NCBI RefSeq assembly: GCF_014839805.1
Contig: NC_051126.1
Span: 6,146,609-6,210,608, forward strand
Reading direction: 5' to 3'
From: Manduca sexta
Taxonomy: Eukaryota; Arthropoda; Insecta; Lepidoptera; Sphingidae
Length of the DNA stretch: 64,000 bases
In this document: piece by piece, positions 33,048-45,475 of the stretch
Layout: every line of letters begins with the position of its first letter
How positions within the stretch are numbered: position 1 is the stretch's first letter
Position numbers and translations under genes: made by a program
The notes under the pieces: model-generated
What the model was told of the DNA's origin: nothing
The model's input: only the letters and a program-made list of their open reading frames with translations
Database searches by the model: none

Positions 33048-35171
33048 CTATTCAGTTTTAGACAATGTAAAACGGTAAGTACCAACCGATTATCAAAAAC
33101 TTGGCTTAATGTAAAACGTTATTAAAGACAAGGCGTCGATTTGTCCATATCCTGGCTTAGAGCCAGAGATTCTTTGAGCTCAACACCAATATTCCATTAT
33201 CCTAATACACGTTAGGGTGTGTTTAAACAAGGTTAACTACATCAGCGTATTACTTAACGTCACGTAAACATAAGGATTACATGTAAGCCGCTTTAGCCAT
33301 GTTTGTATAGTGTCATCTTTGGTGGATTTTTGGGAGATTTTTTAAACGTACGCTAACGAGTAAGTAGGTCACAGGATAAGTATAACTTTCCTAAATATTT
33401 AGATTACTGAAAGGATCGTGTTCGGGTTTTTATGAAGGAAGGCATGAGGTTTGTTTTTAATCTGTGGCAATTAAGAGGGAAAGTCTTAAAGTGTAGTAAG
33501 CTGGCTATTAAATAAAACATTTTTTGTCATTCCAATGTTGCGGTTCGAAAACCCTTATGACCCCATTTATTTATTCGAAAAATAAGTCAAGTGCCGCGAT
33601 GATAAACTAGTGACAATGGACGTGATGTTAAGACCCCGAGTTGGCTCGTTAGTAAGACGTGACACTCGTGTGAACAGGCCCTAACGCGGTGAGAGCGGAC
33701 GTACGCTGCAGTTACACGGTTAATGAATGTGCATCCGACCTATTATTTTACAATGAAATACTGCCTTTGTTAACACCGATTGGCGTTTGCTTTTGATTTA
33801 TTACCGTTATTACAAAGCCACGTAAATATTCCGTCGATATATGAAGTTATGGCCATCTCGAAAGATTCTTGCCTCTGATAATTTGCAGTGTTTCTATGTG
33901 GGCTGAATATAGTAAGATATTACGTCGCAAAAGTCCTGAATACGTTAATATAAATACGTAATTCTAAAAGCAAGTTTTAAATATCTTAAAAAAATAAACG
34001 CAAGAAGTTCTTCGGGCTATATTAGGCTCTATCAACCGGGATAAATATTTTGTAGTTAATATGTTTTTTAAGGTTTCAGTGGCTTATTATAATAAAACTA
34101 AATAGAATTAACACAAATATCAAGGGAGTAACTTAATTATAGTGAGCTCATAAATTTATTGTTGACAGAAATAACGATGTTTTAACAAGACGGACCGCTG
34201 GCTCTAAATAATTATTAAACTGCCAAATTTCATAACAATGAGGCACGTTTTGGGAATTTGGAAGTGACGTCAATTTAGAGGCTCGTCTATCAAGGTTTTG
34301 AGTTGCAAAAGATATTATTCTTAACAGAGCCGTGGGAGTAGAGGGCCGTATATAATGGCGAGATGATTAAAATATCAGCAATCCCTCGCGGCACCCGCAG
34401 AATTGTCTTTTGTACATAGGAATAAACGTTCCAACATCAAGACAATTTTCACCCGAAAAGGAACGCCGTGACGGCTAACGCGACACAGATATTTTATTAT
34501 CCACAGCCCGTTTTTTCCCCTCTTTCACAATTTCATATTATTCATGGCGAAAAGAGTTATTATTACTGTTGAAATTGAACAAACATAACGCGATGGAAAT
34601 GCGTGAGACGTGTTGTTTGATCACGGAAAATGTTTTTGTAAAATATTTTATGCGAACGCCCGAGCTCACTCGTAAAAATTATTGTTACAATCGCAATTAA
34701 ATTAATTCCCTTACACAATCAAATTAACTTGGATCGAACACTTGTGCACACTGTGTATGGGCTGAATATACAAATTAATTTTCGGGAAGCTGCCCTCTCG
34801 GCCGTCGCTGCTGCTCAAATGTTATGTCTGTTTCCATTGCTACTTAACTGGAAGCAATTATCGAGATTGATGATCATTGATTTTGAGCCATACATAAGAG
34901 TATCATCGAGATTTCGCAAAATTCCGATCATTACAGAGATTAATAACCTTGTTGTCGGAGATTTTCCAGATATTGAACTTTACTTTGCGGTTTTGTTTTA
35001 TAAGTTGAAGCATGTCTAAAGGAGTTTCTTCGTAACATGCCTTCAGGCCCGTGCCAACTCAGCGAAAACAGCATCACATCGTGACGTAATGTAGTCTTAA
35101 ACATAAATCCTTTGTTATCTCGTCGGCAGCAAAATATATAGCAACGCACAGCAAAGCTATGAAACGAAGTC
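33048..35171. other. Noncoding, with G+C-richer islands
   Basis: Islands at 33660-33850 and 34380-34700 stand out from the A+T-rich background. They contain no supported frames and may be conserved noncoding sequence. Confidence 0.35.
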
Positions 35172-35221
35172 AATCTGCATAAATTTGCAGTTGACCCTGT
35201 TATTACACACGCCAATTTATG
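35172..35221 (+). promoter_or_regulatory. Motif block, copy 2 (POU-like CTGCATAAATTTGCAG)
   Basis: Same three-block arrangement as 7704-7750: a 21-base identity around CTGCATAAATTTGCAG, then TGTTATTACACACG, then AATTTATG. Outside these blocks the two loci do not obviously align. Confidence 0.35.
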
Positions 35222-36261
35222 TACACAACAAATTTAATGCCATTCTGTTTTGTGGATCGTTTCAAAATGATTCGGAACGCCAACTTCATGCTTGTTAGTT
35301 GGTGCTTTACACATTTTGATCGAAATTTAACGTTTGCTTTTATTCCGACTTGTTTTCGGTATCGGCTATGTTTTCAACTGCAATTCGTTAATTCGACCGT
35401 GTTTTTATGAGTTCTTTTTAATATTCGGTTACGTTTGCGAACGATGCAAAACAACAAGTGGCGGTTAGAGGTTGCGCAAACGTAAAAATGTTTGTCACCG
35501 GCAACTGTTGTCGGTACTTTAAACGTGTTAATTTTTAGCGATCAGCTTATGCTCGAGGATCTGCGCACGTGAAACTATTTACCTTGAATACAAATTCGTA
35601 TGCACCTTTTTTGTGGAATTTCAAGTCCAGGTGCATTTGCTACTGTTTATAGACGGTCCTGAGGCTAACCGTTAGCTGTATTAAAATATAAATAAACAAC
35701 ATTTATTTAATGAACGTGCATTGATTCAGGCGCAGTCAAAAAGCAGCAATAAGTAGATATATTTTATACATATAAAAAGAAAATACAAATTGAAATTATT
35801 TTGAAATAAAATGTAAATAATTTTCTGTGTTGAAAATATTTATTATTCTACATTAGTTACCGTTTGTTTTTTTTTTGATTACGAATATGATCACAAAGTG
35901 AAAATATAATCAGATGTTACGTACCTACCAATTTTCTTTCTACGTATATTTAAATGTTGAGTATGTACAGGAGCATAATAATACAATTACAGAAATTAAA
36001 CATAGGTAGATAATTTAATATTTTTTTACTTTTATCATATAATGTTAGTTATTTTTTTATGGATTCTTTTTTATATGAAAAGAAGTTACGAAACTTAAAA
36101 ATTCAGAACAAAAACTTAATTATAAATCTATTAAAAGGGATTAAGGGTTTTAGTGGGGCTTTAAAGGGTGAAAAAATATAATCAAAAAATCATATTGAAA
36201 GTATAGTTTTGTGCTGCTTCATGGGAATAGAAGCAGTGTATAAAGTGCCTGATGACCCACC
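35222..36261. other. Noncoding background
   Basis: A G+C-richer portion lies at 35430-35660, then very A+T-rich sequence. No supported feature. Confidence 0.4.
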
Positions 36262-36375
36262 GTGGGTCATCTTTATCATCATGGGACGGGATACATATGA
36301 CGGAGAGAGTGTGTACCAGTTGCGCCTCTGCCTACTCCTTCGGAAATAAAAGGCGTGAGTGTGTGTAGGTGTGGG
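36262..36375 (+). repeat. SINE 3' fragment (ATCATGGGACGG family)
   Basis: CATCATGGGACGGGATACAT, GTTGCGCCTCTGCCTACTCC TTCGG and GGCGTGAGTGTG. Matches the 3' half of 16092-16361. Confidence 0.65.
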
Positions 36376-38293
36376 TTTACAGGAGGAGATATGGTACGAG
36401 TTCGCAGCTTATATAATACACCGTTTATGATTTAATAGTTCTCTTAGTATTAATATAACATTTAAGGAAAAAAAAAAAAAAATATTTTTTAAACAGGATC
36501 CTTTCTATATCACAGCATTCTTAGGTCACAATCTTAGTAGATTGAATCTGCTATCTTCATTCCTGAACGAGTTTTAAAAAAGTACCACATTTTTACTTCA
36601 ATAGGTATTTATATTTAATATTTGGCGGTAAGTTATAAAAAGTCGGTCCTAATATTTTCCTTGTACATTTAGCGAGTAACCTCAATATTATTTTATAATA
36701 AAGCGAGTTGAAAGGATTCACGAAACATGAAACACAAGACGTGAGTAATTTACTTCATTCTGTGTAAACACGGGTTTAACCTCAAATTTCCATTCGTTTT
36801 TCTATCATAAATATACACCTTTCATCTTTAATAAACACACCAGTTGTGAGAAATTCCAAGAAAGGAACTTTCAAGTAAAAGTGGAATTAAAACCTCATCT
36901 CAGAGAAAATTAAACCGCGAATAGTTAATGGATCTTAACTCGATTTCGAAACGCTAACTTTGGCGAGAGCGACTCGTTGGCTTCAATAAGATTCAGGCAA
37001 GTTTGGGAAAATTTGCTTCCTTTTAAAACGGTTCGCCGTTTAACCATCTCACAGAAAGCTCTCGAAACAAAGCTCGCACCGCCGCGACGGTTTAATTTTA
37101 CCACATTTTTTTTAGAATGTAAAAAAGTATTGCTATTCAGAAACTTGTAATGACACCTCGTGTAATAAACTCAGTTCGCCGGAGTTTCGGAACGAAATTA
37201 CTATATAATATTAAATTTTACGACGTTAATTATAGTTCTGAATTATATTTGATAGTAAGGTGATAAAATTCTCACATAAAGTTAATGGATTCCAGTGGAA
37301 ATTGGAGTTATTTGCAATAAAATACAATAACGGTAATTTACATAACAGGAAAATTAGAATGAGAGCTCGAAGAAAATCTAAAACGACGACAATAAAGAAC
37401 AATTTATTTGTTGCTTTCGAACTAAAAATAAAACAAATTAAATGGCATACTGAGCAAAACAAAGTGCTTCAGTAATAATATAAATTCTCATAAGAACACA
37501 AAGCGAATCACATGTAGACAGCATTTAATTAATTACATTTGTTTAAAATGCATATATTTAAATTAATTCATAATTCTCCGTCTCAGGTACGTTTTATTAT
37601 AACAGGTATTTAAATTAAACCGTTGTATTAAACATAAAAGTTCTTTCACTTACAATCTGCTTGAAAGTAATAAAATACGTATTACACGATATCTAGTAAA
37701 GATGTTCATTATTTTCAAGGTATAAAATTATATTATATTACAAAGGATCATATTTTAAATAACTCAGCGAACAAAAGGTTAGACGTATTCTTTTTTATGT
37801 TAAATCTGAATGGATGTGCATGTCGCTTGCTTAATAACATTGCCCGTAAATATTAGTAACATTGGATAGAAGTTGGTATAAGAAAGTACTGCATTGTACT
37901 GGAATAAAGTAAAGGCTTCCAGATAGGTACACGAAAACATTATCATCTTATCTATTGGTGACTGAAGACGATCTGGAGATAACTTGCCGGACGAATCCAT
38001 AAAAATATCCTAGACGGTAGAGACCTAATTTATGATAATTTTTAAACCACGATTTTTAAGAAAATATTGAGTGTTGATAAGCGAATACTTTGTAAAGTAA
38101 TTGTAGGTATATTATTAGAAATAAAAACATTTATGGGTTCTTACCCCGTGTTTAGATAGAAAGAAATGAATAAATTTCGATATAATTTAATATAATGCTA
38201 TTATTAGGCCTACCTAAGCGTTGGTATGCATACCTGTATAGTGATGTTAGTACTTTTTTTGTAAAAAAATCATACAACACACTTTTAGACCTT
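36376..38293. other. Noncoding background
   Basis: Poly(A) tract at about 36464-36481. A small hairpin AAACGG-TTCG-CCGTTT at 37026-37041 sits in a G+C-richer patch (36900-37110). No supported gene. Confidence 0.4.
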
Positions 38294-38495
38294 TTTATTC
38301 ACGAAGGAGTAGGCAGAGGCGGAACTTACGCATCCTCTTTTCGCCATGTGTATTACGTCCCTTGACGTGATAGGGGAAAAATCTATCGCCATGTCCAGCT
38401 CAAATTTCAGGCTCCGGACCGATACTGATGTAAATAGAACAATCTTATATCACTGCCCGAACTAGAATTTGAACCCAAAACCTTAAAGGAAAAAA
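38294..38495 (-). repeat. SINE, nearly complete (ATCATGGGACGG family), diverged
   Basis: Reverse copy. At the left CACGAAGGAGTAGGCAGAGG, then ACGTCCCTTGACGTGATAGG, CTCCGGACCGATACTGA, and a degraded B-box TTTGAACCC near 38470. The order matches 16092-16361 reversed. Confidence 0.6.
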
Positions 38496-40271
38496 ATAAG
38501 AAGAAGGCAAACTATAGTGTGGGTATGCAGAAATAACAAAAGAAAATCAAACAACTAACATTACGTTGGTAACTACAGTGGTACCAGCCCAGTCGAGCCG
38601 TCCACGCTCTAGTCTAGACAAAGCTTAAATAGTTCTACCATTTTAATTCTAATGGGAATAGTATTTGCATATTTTAATAGATACAGAAGTTTTGCAGTCG
38701 AGTGCGGATGTCATTTTGCAGTTTCCTGTATCGACCTCCGGGCTCACCTTTACATGCAACCGGAATTAGTAGATATTAAGTTAATTGCTTTATAACCTTT
38801 TCGGTTCGTAAAACGATTGGGTTGGATATTAGGATACTGCAGCCCATGCAAAAGTTGCAATTAGGTTTGAAATTAATGTTTTGAGGGTGAATAGCCGATA
38901 AGAAGCATTCTTGTTTGAATCTCAACACTATGAGAACTCCGTATATACAAAGTACAGCAGGAGTACTAGAGTTTTTAACAAAATGTATTTACGTCAACAC
39001 GACCATTTGTATCGTAAGACCTTTTTGTAGAGCTGTGAACAATCGCAGAATAACCTTTTTTTAAATATTTAAAGTAGTAAGCTAGTATGACCGATAACAA
39101 ACCGGTCCGTAAAATAGCCCACACTCCATAGTTTTGTTTTTTTTTTTGTTTTTTAATGCAAACACGTGCAATGTTTTTTAGTAGTTATTTTATAATATTA
39201 TTTTTTAATTTTATTATAAATTTTAGCTTTTTTCCATTTTTTAGTGAAGCTATTTAAAATTAAAATAAAGTACTTCCAATACCTTAGAAATAATATGTTA
39301 GAAATAATATGTATTTTGTTTTATGAAGTTTATGGCTTTGTGGTTTTCGCTTAACCCACTATCGATCTGAATCTAAGTCCAACGACTTAGCACTACCCAG
39401 TTCAAAGTAAACACACGTGTACATATCGTCCATAGTATCGAGCAATCGGCTACATCTATTTAAGTTTCCGCCAAAACGAAAAGGTTTAATTAAAGCGCAG
39501 CTCCTGTGTAAAAGCTTTTAGAGAAAATAAAAATGAAAGAAAAAATGAAATGCAGGCGAGTCTTTGCTGGGGTGGTTTACACGCGGTAGTTGCACAAAGC
39601 GGCACTTAACTTGGTCGACGCTCAGTGACCAACCTACAACCCTTTTATAAAACCTAAAGTCGATGCCTTAAAGTAAATTAAAGTTGGGGAAGATGCTGCA
39701 AATGACTTGGGTAACTAGCGTTTTAATAACTTCCCCTAGGAACAATTCGGTTTCAACTCGTTTTTAATTGCTTTTTAACGTTAATTGAAATCGGAAATAG
39801 AGGTTCGACTTAGTTTTAACAAAGTATGGGGATATTTTAGTATGTGTTTCTAGAAAATGACAATATTTTTAGGTTTCCGTAATTCAAAAGAAACCCTTAT
39901 TGGATCATTTTATTGCCTTAGTTTTGAATAAGTCAACGCGATCAAAAGATATGAGCGTTTATGTCGCATTTTTAGCAATTTCAAACGGGAATCAACACTT
40001 ATAGCTTGCTTGTAGACCTTGAATTAGAAAATTTGGCAAGAAGCAATATCTAATAGCACAAGTAAAGGAACCGTAAATATGTAATTTAAGAACAAAAAAA
40101 AATATTTACTATTACAATTTTATTATTTGCGGTTCGTGCTATAACTGCGTCTTAGGATCGAACGGTAAAGTTAAGTTTGTCTAGTTTGAACTTATATATA
40201 CTTAGATGCCCATCTAAGAAAGAAGTAATGCCATACACCAAATGTAAAGGAAAAAATTAAAATAAACAAAA
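38496..40271. other. Noncoding background
   Basis: Includes a G+C-richer block at 39540-39780. No supported feature. Confidence 0.4.
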
Positions 40272-40330
40272 GCTAGTTTGTACGGAACCCTCGGTGTGTG
40301 AGTTATACTCGCACTTGTCCTGCTTTTATT
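40272..40330 (+). repeat. Dispersed repeat end (TTTGTACGGAACCCTCGGTG)
   Basis: The string TTTGTACGGAACCCTCGGTG followed by ACTCGCACTTGTCCTGC is a recurrent 3' end of lepidopteran interspersed repeats. Only this end is recognisable. Confidence 0.5.
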
Positions 40331-41639
40331 TTTGATTAGAATTGTTTATCTTTTATTCATATTTATCTAATAGTAAAATAGTTTTATATGTTTTTTTCAT
40401 GGTATGATATTATTCAAAAATAATAATGTTAAGTTATTTACTTAACTAATGATTGTGTGTGAATTGGGAACTTTTAAGTAATATAAAATATTTTTGAATG
40501 ATTTTGCTTCAACGAAAATTATGAGCCCTACTTTAAGAAATTATTTATTATACGAAATAGACAACAAAAGCACTTATTTATGGTCTATTTATGCTAAGTG
40601 GTTCAAGTATGTGAGGACACAGGTTCATTGAAATTCCCTCCAGGTTATTGGCGGTGAAAGGAAATGCACCGCGGAACCGCCGCCGGAATCAACTTCAATT
40701 CATATGAACTTGTATGATTCTAGAAGGTTGAAATTTTGATCACTAATTGAATGTTTGATTTTGACCCTTATATCAAACGTATCAAGTTATTCGTCGCATG
40801 ATGTAATAAAGTGCGAGCTTATTACCATATCGAACACAATTTATCTCGGGCAAATTATTTAAGTATTCGAAGTGAAAACCATGCTGATGTTTATTACGCG
40901 ACATTAGAATCTAACACAATATCTTATAGCCCTAAATTATAACTCCACTGCCTTTAAATAAACGAGAACTACAAGCAACTATCAGCCCTATAACATACAG
41001 ACGATGACTAAATATATATATGTCCCTAAACGAAAATGAAACCTTTAAACTTTGAAGATAAAAATCACGCGGATAAAAATATATTAAGGCAAACTATATC
41101 AAATAAATGCATTAATAAGTAGGCAGTTATATGTTTTTTTTTTATCAATAATCAGTTCTAATGGAGCCTATCACAATCTAATTGTGTTTAATATAGACAT
41201 TATTCGAAATATTAGTTACCTTACATAGCTCATTTGCTAGCTTTGTGAAGTGGAAACTAGCGTGAAATTAAATTTATATTGGGAGATACAGGTGGTATGG
41301 CTGAATATTGCATCAATACATCTGAGCGCACCGACAAGTTTTAAATACGGGAAACTGAACGTTGGAAATAAGTAATTACGGTATTTTATGCAACAATCAT
41401 TACTTCGTAAAATATATATCAATTTTATATGATTAAATTATTATTCATAATTGAGTTGCTGTGTTTACAATAAGTAAAAATGATTATTTTATTAATTACT
41501 GAACTATAACTAAATTTTCACGTGATGTTTCCCTATTACTGTCTGGGGTGGTGCACTATTATTTTTACCATATGCTGTATAGAGGAGTTGCATTATTATG
41601 AATAAGCTTTTTGACGTTTAATCCATCTGAAAATCTAAT
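40331..41639. other. Noncoding background
   Basis: No supported feature. Confidence 0.4.
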
Positions 41640-42075
41640 CTCGTGTGACGTTAAATAGGCTCCTTCTAAAGTGCCTGACCGAGAAATCGGACCAAGGGTC
41701 TTCCCGTCTCAGTCTACGTACGCTACTACTAGGAGTCGATTATAGGTCGCTTAGGTAGTTAGTGAAAGGCTGGTAGGTTAGCTAGGTTAGGGCTTTTATT
41801 GTTCTCACCGGTGAGGATCGCGACGCGTTTCTCCCTTATTGCTTATTCAAAAATACATATATACATCATTTTATTTCTTCTTCCCTGCCAGCCCGAGCTG
41901 GCTTCTTTGTTTACTAAGTATATTTTTCATTTATTTTATTTTCAATATAGATTGTCTTTATATAAGCTAATCTAATTAAGTAATAATTAAATGTTCTCAT
42001 GTACCTTGACTTATCATAAGTGCAACCATATTCGCCTACGTGATGAATAAAGCATTTTTATTTTTTTATTTTTTT
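41640..42075 (+). repeat. Possible LINE 3' end
   Basis: A G+C-richer segment (GACCGAGAAATCGGACCAAG, CTCACCGGTGAGGATCGCGA) grades into A+T-rich sequence. It ends GATGAATAAAGCATTTTTAT followed by a long T/A run. The AATAAA-plus-homopolymer end suggests a retroposed sequence. Class and 5' limit are uncertain. Confidence 0.3.
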
Positions 42076-43138
42076 TTTTAGGATAGGTGAATACTTTTTT
42101 AATATATTTATCAAAATATTATTCCATCAAAAATCTATCGAACGTAAAAAAAACATGTTATTTGTGGTTATACAATATAAAAGAACGCGGACAGTTAAAA
42201 ATAGAATACTAACGTTTTAATAAATCACCAAATAAATTATAATTATAATTAATTTATTATTGAAACAAGAATTTTGCACTACAGTGCACAATTACAATAC
42301 AATACACTGTACTGTAATATTGTTCTATACTGCGTGGATAAAAATATAAATCAACCACATACTATATTGTATAACCATTAATCTCATTATTATTTTGTAA
42401 TCCTTTCAATACACGTGAAATTACGCGTGGATTAAAATAAAACGGCGCTATTTGCATCCTAAAATGCCAAACAACATGGTGACTATTGCCGTTTTCTATC
42501 AAACTTCTATCAATGTACAGTCATTTAAGAAAGGAGCTGTTCATTGTACAAATCCAAAATTTAAAATCACCTTTAAGCTTTTCTCTCTATATCAACTATT
42601 GATTTTTATTCAGGAAAAAAATTATTCAGATTAAAGTTAAGGTGTAGAAGAGTTTTAAAGTTTTGAATATGCTCAGCTACTTTTATTGCGGACTGAACTT
42701 CCTGTTATTGGAAATAAAGCTAAAGGCATGTTAAAGATGCAAGTTGACGTAAGGTTTTATATTTTTTATTGCACTGAAAACAGAATATTTTCGTTATTTT
42801 ACTATTTTTTACTGTTTCATTATTGTTTACGAGGCCCTCCTCCTCCTCGAAGTTTTAATTCTAATGAAATTATCTTTTAAAATATCATATGACAATATAG
42901 CGTTATTTTCAATAACTTAAAGTTACTTTGTAAGCCTCAACTTCTGACCAATTACTTAAATATTACTCTCAATTACATAAATGCCTCGTTTCATTAATTG
43001 AAAGCGAGCAAGTCTATTTAATACTTTAGCGTAAAATTGTTCATTTGTATGAAAAGTTTATGAAGCTATTATAATCGGATAATCTGTATAAAGATTTATT
43101 AGTTACAGAATTTATGGCAGAAACTATAGTAATATATG
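42076..43138. other. Noncoding background
   Basis: No supported feature. Confidence 0.4.
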
Positions 43139-43325
43139 AAGCATAAAAGTTTGTTTGTTGAACGCGTCAATCTCAGGAACTATTAAACCGATTTTGATTT
43201 TTTTAGTAATTGGAAGCTACATATCTCCTGAGTACTATAGACTATTTTTAATCCCGGGTAAATATAAAGCAGAAATTTTATCCCCGAAAAACTCTTCCCA
43301 TAGGTGCAGGCGCGAGTAAAACCTA
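43139..43325 (+). repeat. LINE tail fragment (AAAGCTGAAGAGTTT family)
   Basis: AAGTTTGTTTGTTGAACGCG, TCAATCTCAGGAACTATTAA, ATTGGAAGCTACATATCTCC, ending CATAGGTGCAGGCGCGAGTA. Full-length relative to the other copies of this tail. Confidence 0.6.
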
Positions 43326-43984
43326 TACAATATAGATACCAACTATTTCATGTATTTAAACGGAACTGTTGCATTTAGTTCATGTTCCACAAGTTTCAAG
43401 TAGATTTAATTACCAGTTGTAGTATTAAGCAACTAATGTAGATAGTACCTACTCATTTTATTAAGATTTATTTGGGAGCATAGATTAGATGTGATTTGTA
43501 TTTGTTCGGGTTATACATTTATGATACGAGTAGCATTTACTCAGAAGTTGTGAAACAGTTGCCTTAGATCATAATTTTAGAAATTCTGTTTAAATTACAT
43601 ACTTCCCTAAGTCGCTAGAGGTTCATTGATTATTATATGCCAGTTTAAACAGTCATTATAAATTTAAGTGGCAGCTATCACGATGTTTTGAATAATAGAT
43701 AGACTACAAATTTTGCCGCGAAGCGATTTCATCGCAAATAATTTATCAAAGTCATGTCACTTAAGACCTGGGCGTCGCTGGAGCGGGATAGAGACACCTT
43801 TTTAGAAACTTTTGTCGATCGATCCTTTACATATGTGATTGATGTATTTGTATCAGGTATCGATAAGCGGAGAACTTGATTGATTACTCACGTGTTTTGT
43901 AGGTGACCACGTTTTGTTATTACTTTTATTTCAATATGCTTACCCTTTGCGGAAATCCATTTTTAAATGATTATACATATCTAT
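43326..43984. other. Noncoding background
   Basis: No supported feature. Confidence 0.4.
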
Positions 43985-44095
43985 AGTAATTTATAAAGAC
44001 AAAGAGTTTTTAGTTTGTTCTTTTTGAACGCGCTGTTCTCAGGAACATTGAACAGATTTTGAGTTTTTCGCAAATAGGAAGCTACATTAGTTTTA
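43985..44095 (+). repeat. LINE tail fragment, truncated
   Basis: AAGACAAAGAGTTTTTAGTT, TTGAACGCGCTGTTCTCAGG, AATAGGAAGCTACATT. Same family as 43139-43325, lacking the end. Confidence 0.5.
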
Positions 44096-44299
44096 ATTTT
44101 TTTTACAAACAAATTTTATAATTCTTATTTATGAGAGGTGTTGCTATTGACTATGGGCAGCTGCAGAGATTACAATTATGCGAGTAGGTTCTTCTAATTT
44201 GGGTTCTAGATAAAAAAATCAGCAATAATTATCACATTATTTTATACATACCTTCTTTCTCAATGTCACATTACCGTGATACACCTACCTTGATTATCT

Positions 44300-44398
44300 C
44301 TGCACCACCCTAAGGTTGACTGGTAGAGAATGCCTATGGCATTAAGTCCGCCTGTATACATTTGTATATTAAGTGCAATAAATAAATAAATAAATAAT
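44300..44398 (+). repeat. CR1-like LINE 3' tail
   Basis: CACCCTAAGGTTGACTGGTA GAGAATGCC, GGCATTAAGTCCGCCTGTA, then TGCAATAAATAAATAAATAA. The GGCATTAAGTCCGCC...GTGCAATAAA pattern is the familiar end of CR1/jockey-like LINEs in moths and butterflies. Confidence 0.7.
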
Positions 44399-44424
44399 AT
44401 TATAATATTATGATATAATAATAA

Positions 44425-44783
44425 TATCAGCCAGGTAATGTATACTGTACTGCTGGAGTCGTGCCTTCTCTACTACTGATAGGGTTTAGGCCTTACCTAT
44501 TCCACTACACTGGCCTAGTGTGGGTTGGCAGATTGCACAAACCTTCGAATTTCTTATAGACAATTTCTCAGGTCTGCTGTTTTCCTCACGATGTTTTCTT
44601 TAGTCGATAAAATAAACGGTATTGTTTTCCTTCACCTTTAAAGCAGAACGATAAATTCACAAAGAATCCACACATAATTTTTTTAGAAAAGTCAGAGGTA
44701 CGTGTCGTTGGGTTTTGAACCTACGGATATTAAACCGAGACGAATATCAGTCCGTTCCACTCCCAACTAAGCTATCGCTGTTA
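44425..44783 (-). repeat. tRNA-derived SINE, nearly full length (AGGAGGCCC family)
   Basis: On the minus strand the head begins near 44783 with AGCGATAGCTTAGTTGGGAG TGGAACGGACT. A B-box-like GGTTCAAAACCC lies near 44710-44725. The tail contains CACACTAGGCCAGTGTAGTG and AGTAGTAGAGAAGGCACGAC. It is more diverged than the 21043 copy and its target duplication is not clear. Confidence 0.75.
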
Positions 44784-44989
44784 TATATTGATCTTATTTT
44801 AACACCAAATAACAAAAATATCTTTAAATTTTAATGTTTATGTGAGTAATGTTAGACATCATTCTATTACATCACAACTCTCGCCTACACAAACATCACT
44901 TGACATTTTCCTTTCAAGCTGACAATAGCAGAAGTGGAGTATTTTATTATTATCCCAGTATTGCAGATAGAAACGAAATTTATATTAGA

Positions 44990-45225
44990 TATTGCTCGCG
45001 TCTCGGCAAGGGTTTTTTTTCCGGGACAAAAGTACCGCTATATATTTTCCAGAGATAGAAAGTATGCCCATGTCCTCGGTATATATATACCTATCTCCAT
45101 ACCAAATTTCATCCAAATACGTTAGGTAGTTTTTCTGTTTATTACGTTCAGGCAAGCCGACAGATGCGCCTGGGGAATTTGTTTTATAATATATTTTTTC
45201 AGAACTTTGAAGAGAAACAATTCCT
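44990..45225 (-). repeat. RTE-type LINE 3' tail
   Basis: On minus: ATATTATAAAACAAATTCCC, GATGAAATTTGGTATGGAGA, CTTTCTATCTCTGGAAAATA, ending GAGACGCGAGCAATATCT. It matches the 16955 and 62767 copies. Confidence 0.6.
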
Positions 45226-45394
45226 TCGTACATTATTGATGCGTAACTTTAATTTAAACATAAGCTCTCAAAAGAAATTAATTTTCCTCGCTTTTGCAAC
45301 ATTTTTCATTAATGCTCCACTCCTATTGGTTATAGCGTGATATTATATGATCTATAGTATTCCTCGATATATGGGCTATCGAACACTATAAGAA

Positions 45395-45475
45395 TTTTTC
45401 AATTTGAACCAGTAGTTACTGAGATTAGCGAGTTCAAACAAACAAACTCTTCAGCTTTATGAAATAGTATACATA
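45395..45475 (-). repeat. LINE tail fragment (AAAGCTGAAGAGTTT family)
   Basis: Plus strand TCAAACAAACAAACTCTTCA GCTTTATG is the reverse of the family start, with GTTACTGAGATTAGCGAG before it. Confidence 0.55.

Noticed and set aside
41770..41795. Telomere-like GGTTAG repeats (also near 53065)
   Set aside because: Only two or three interrupted units, not an array.
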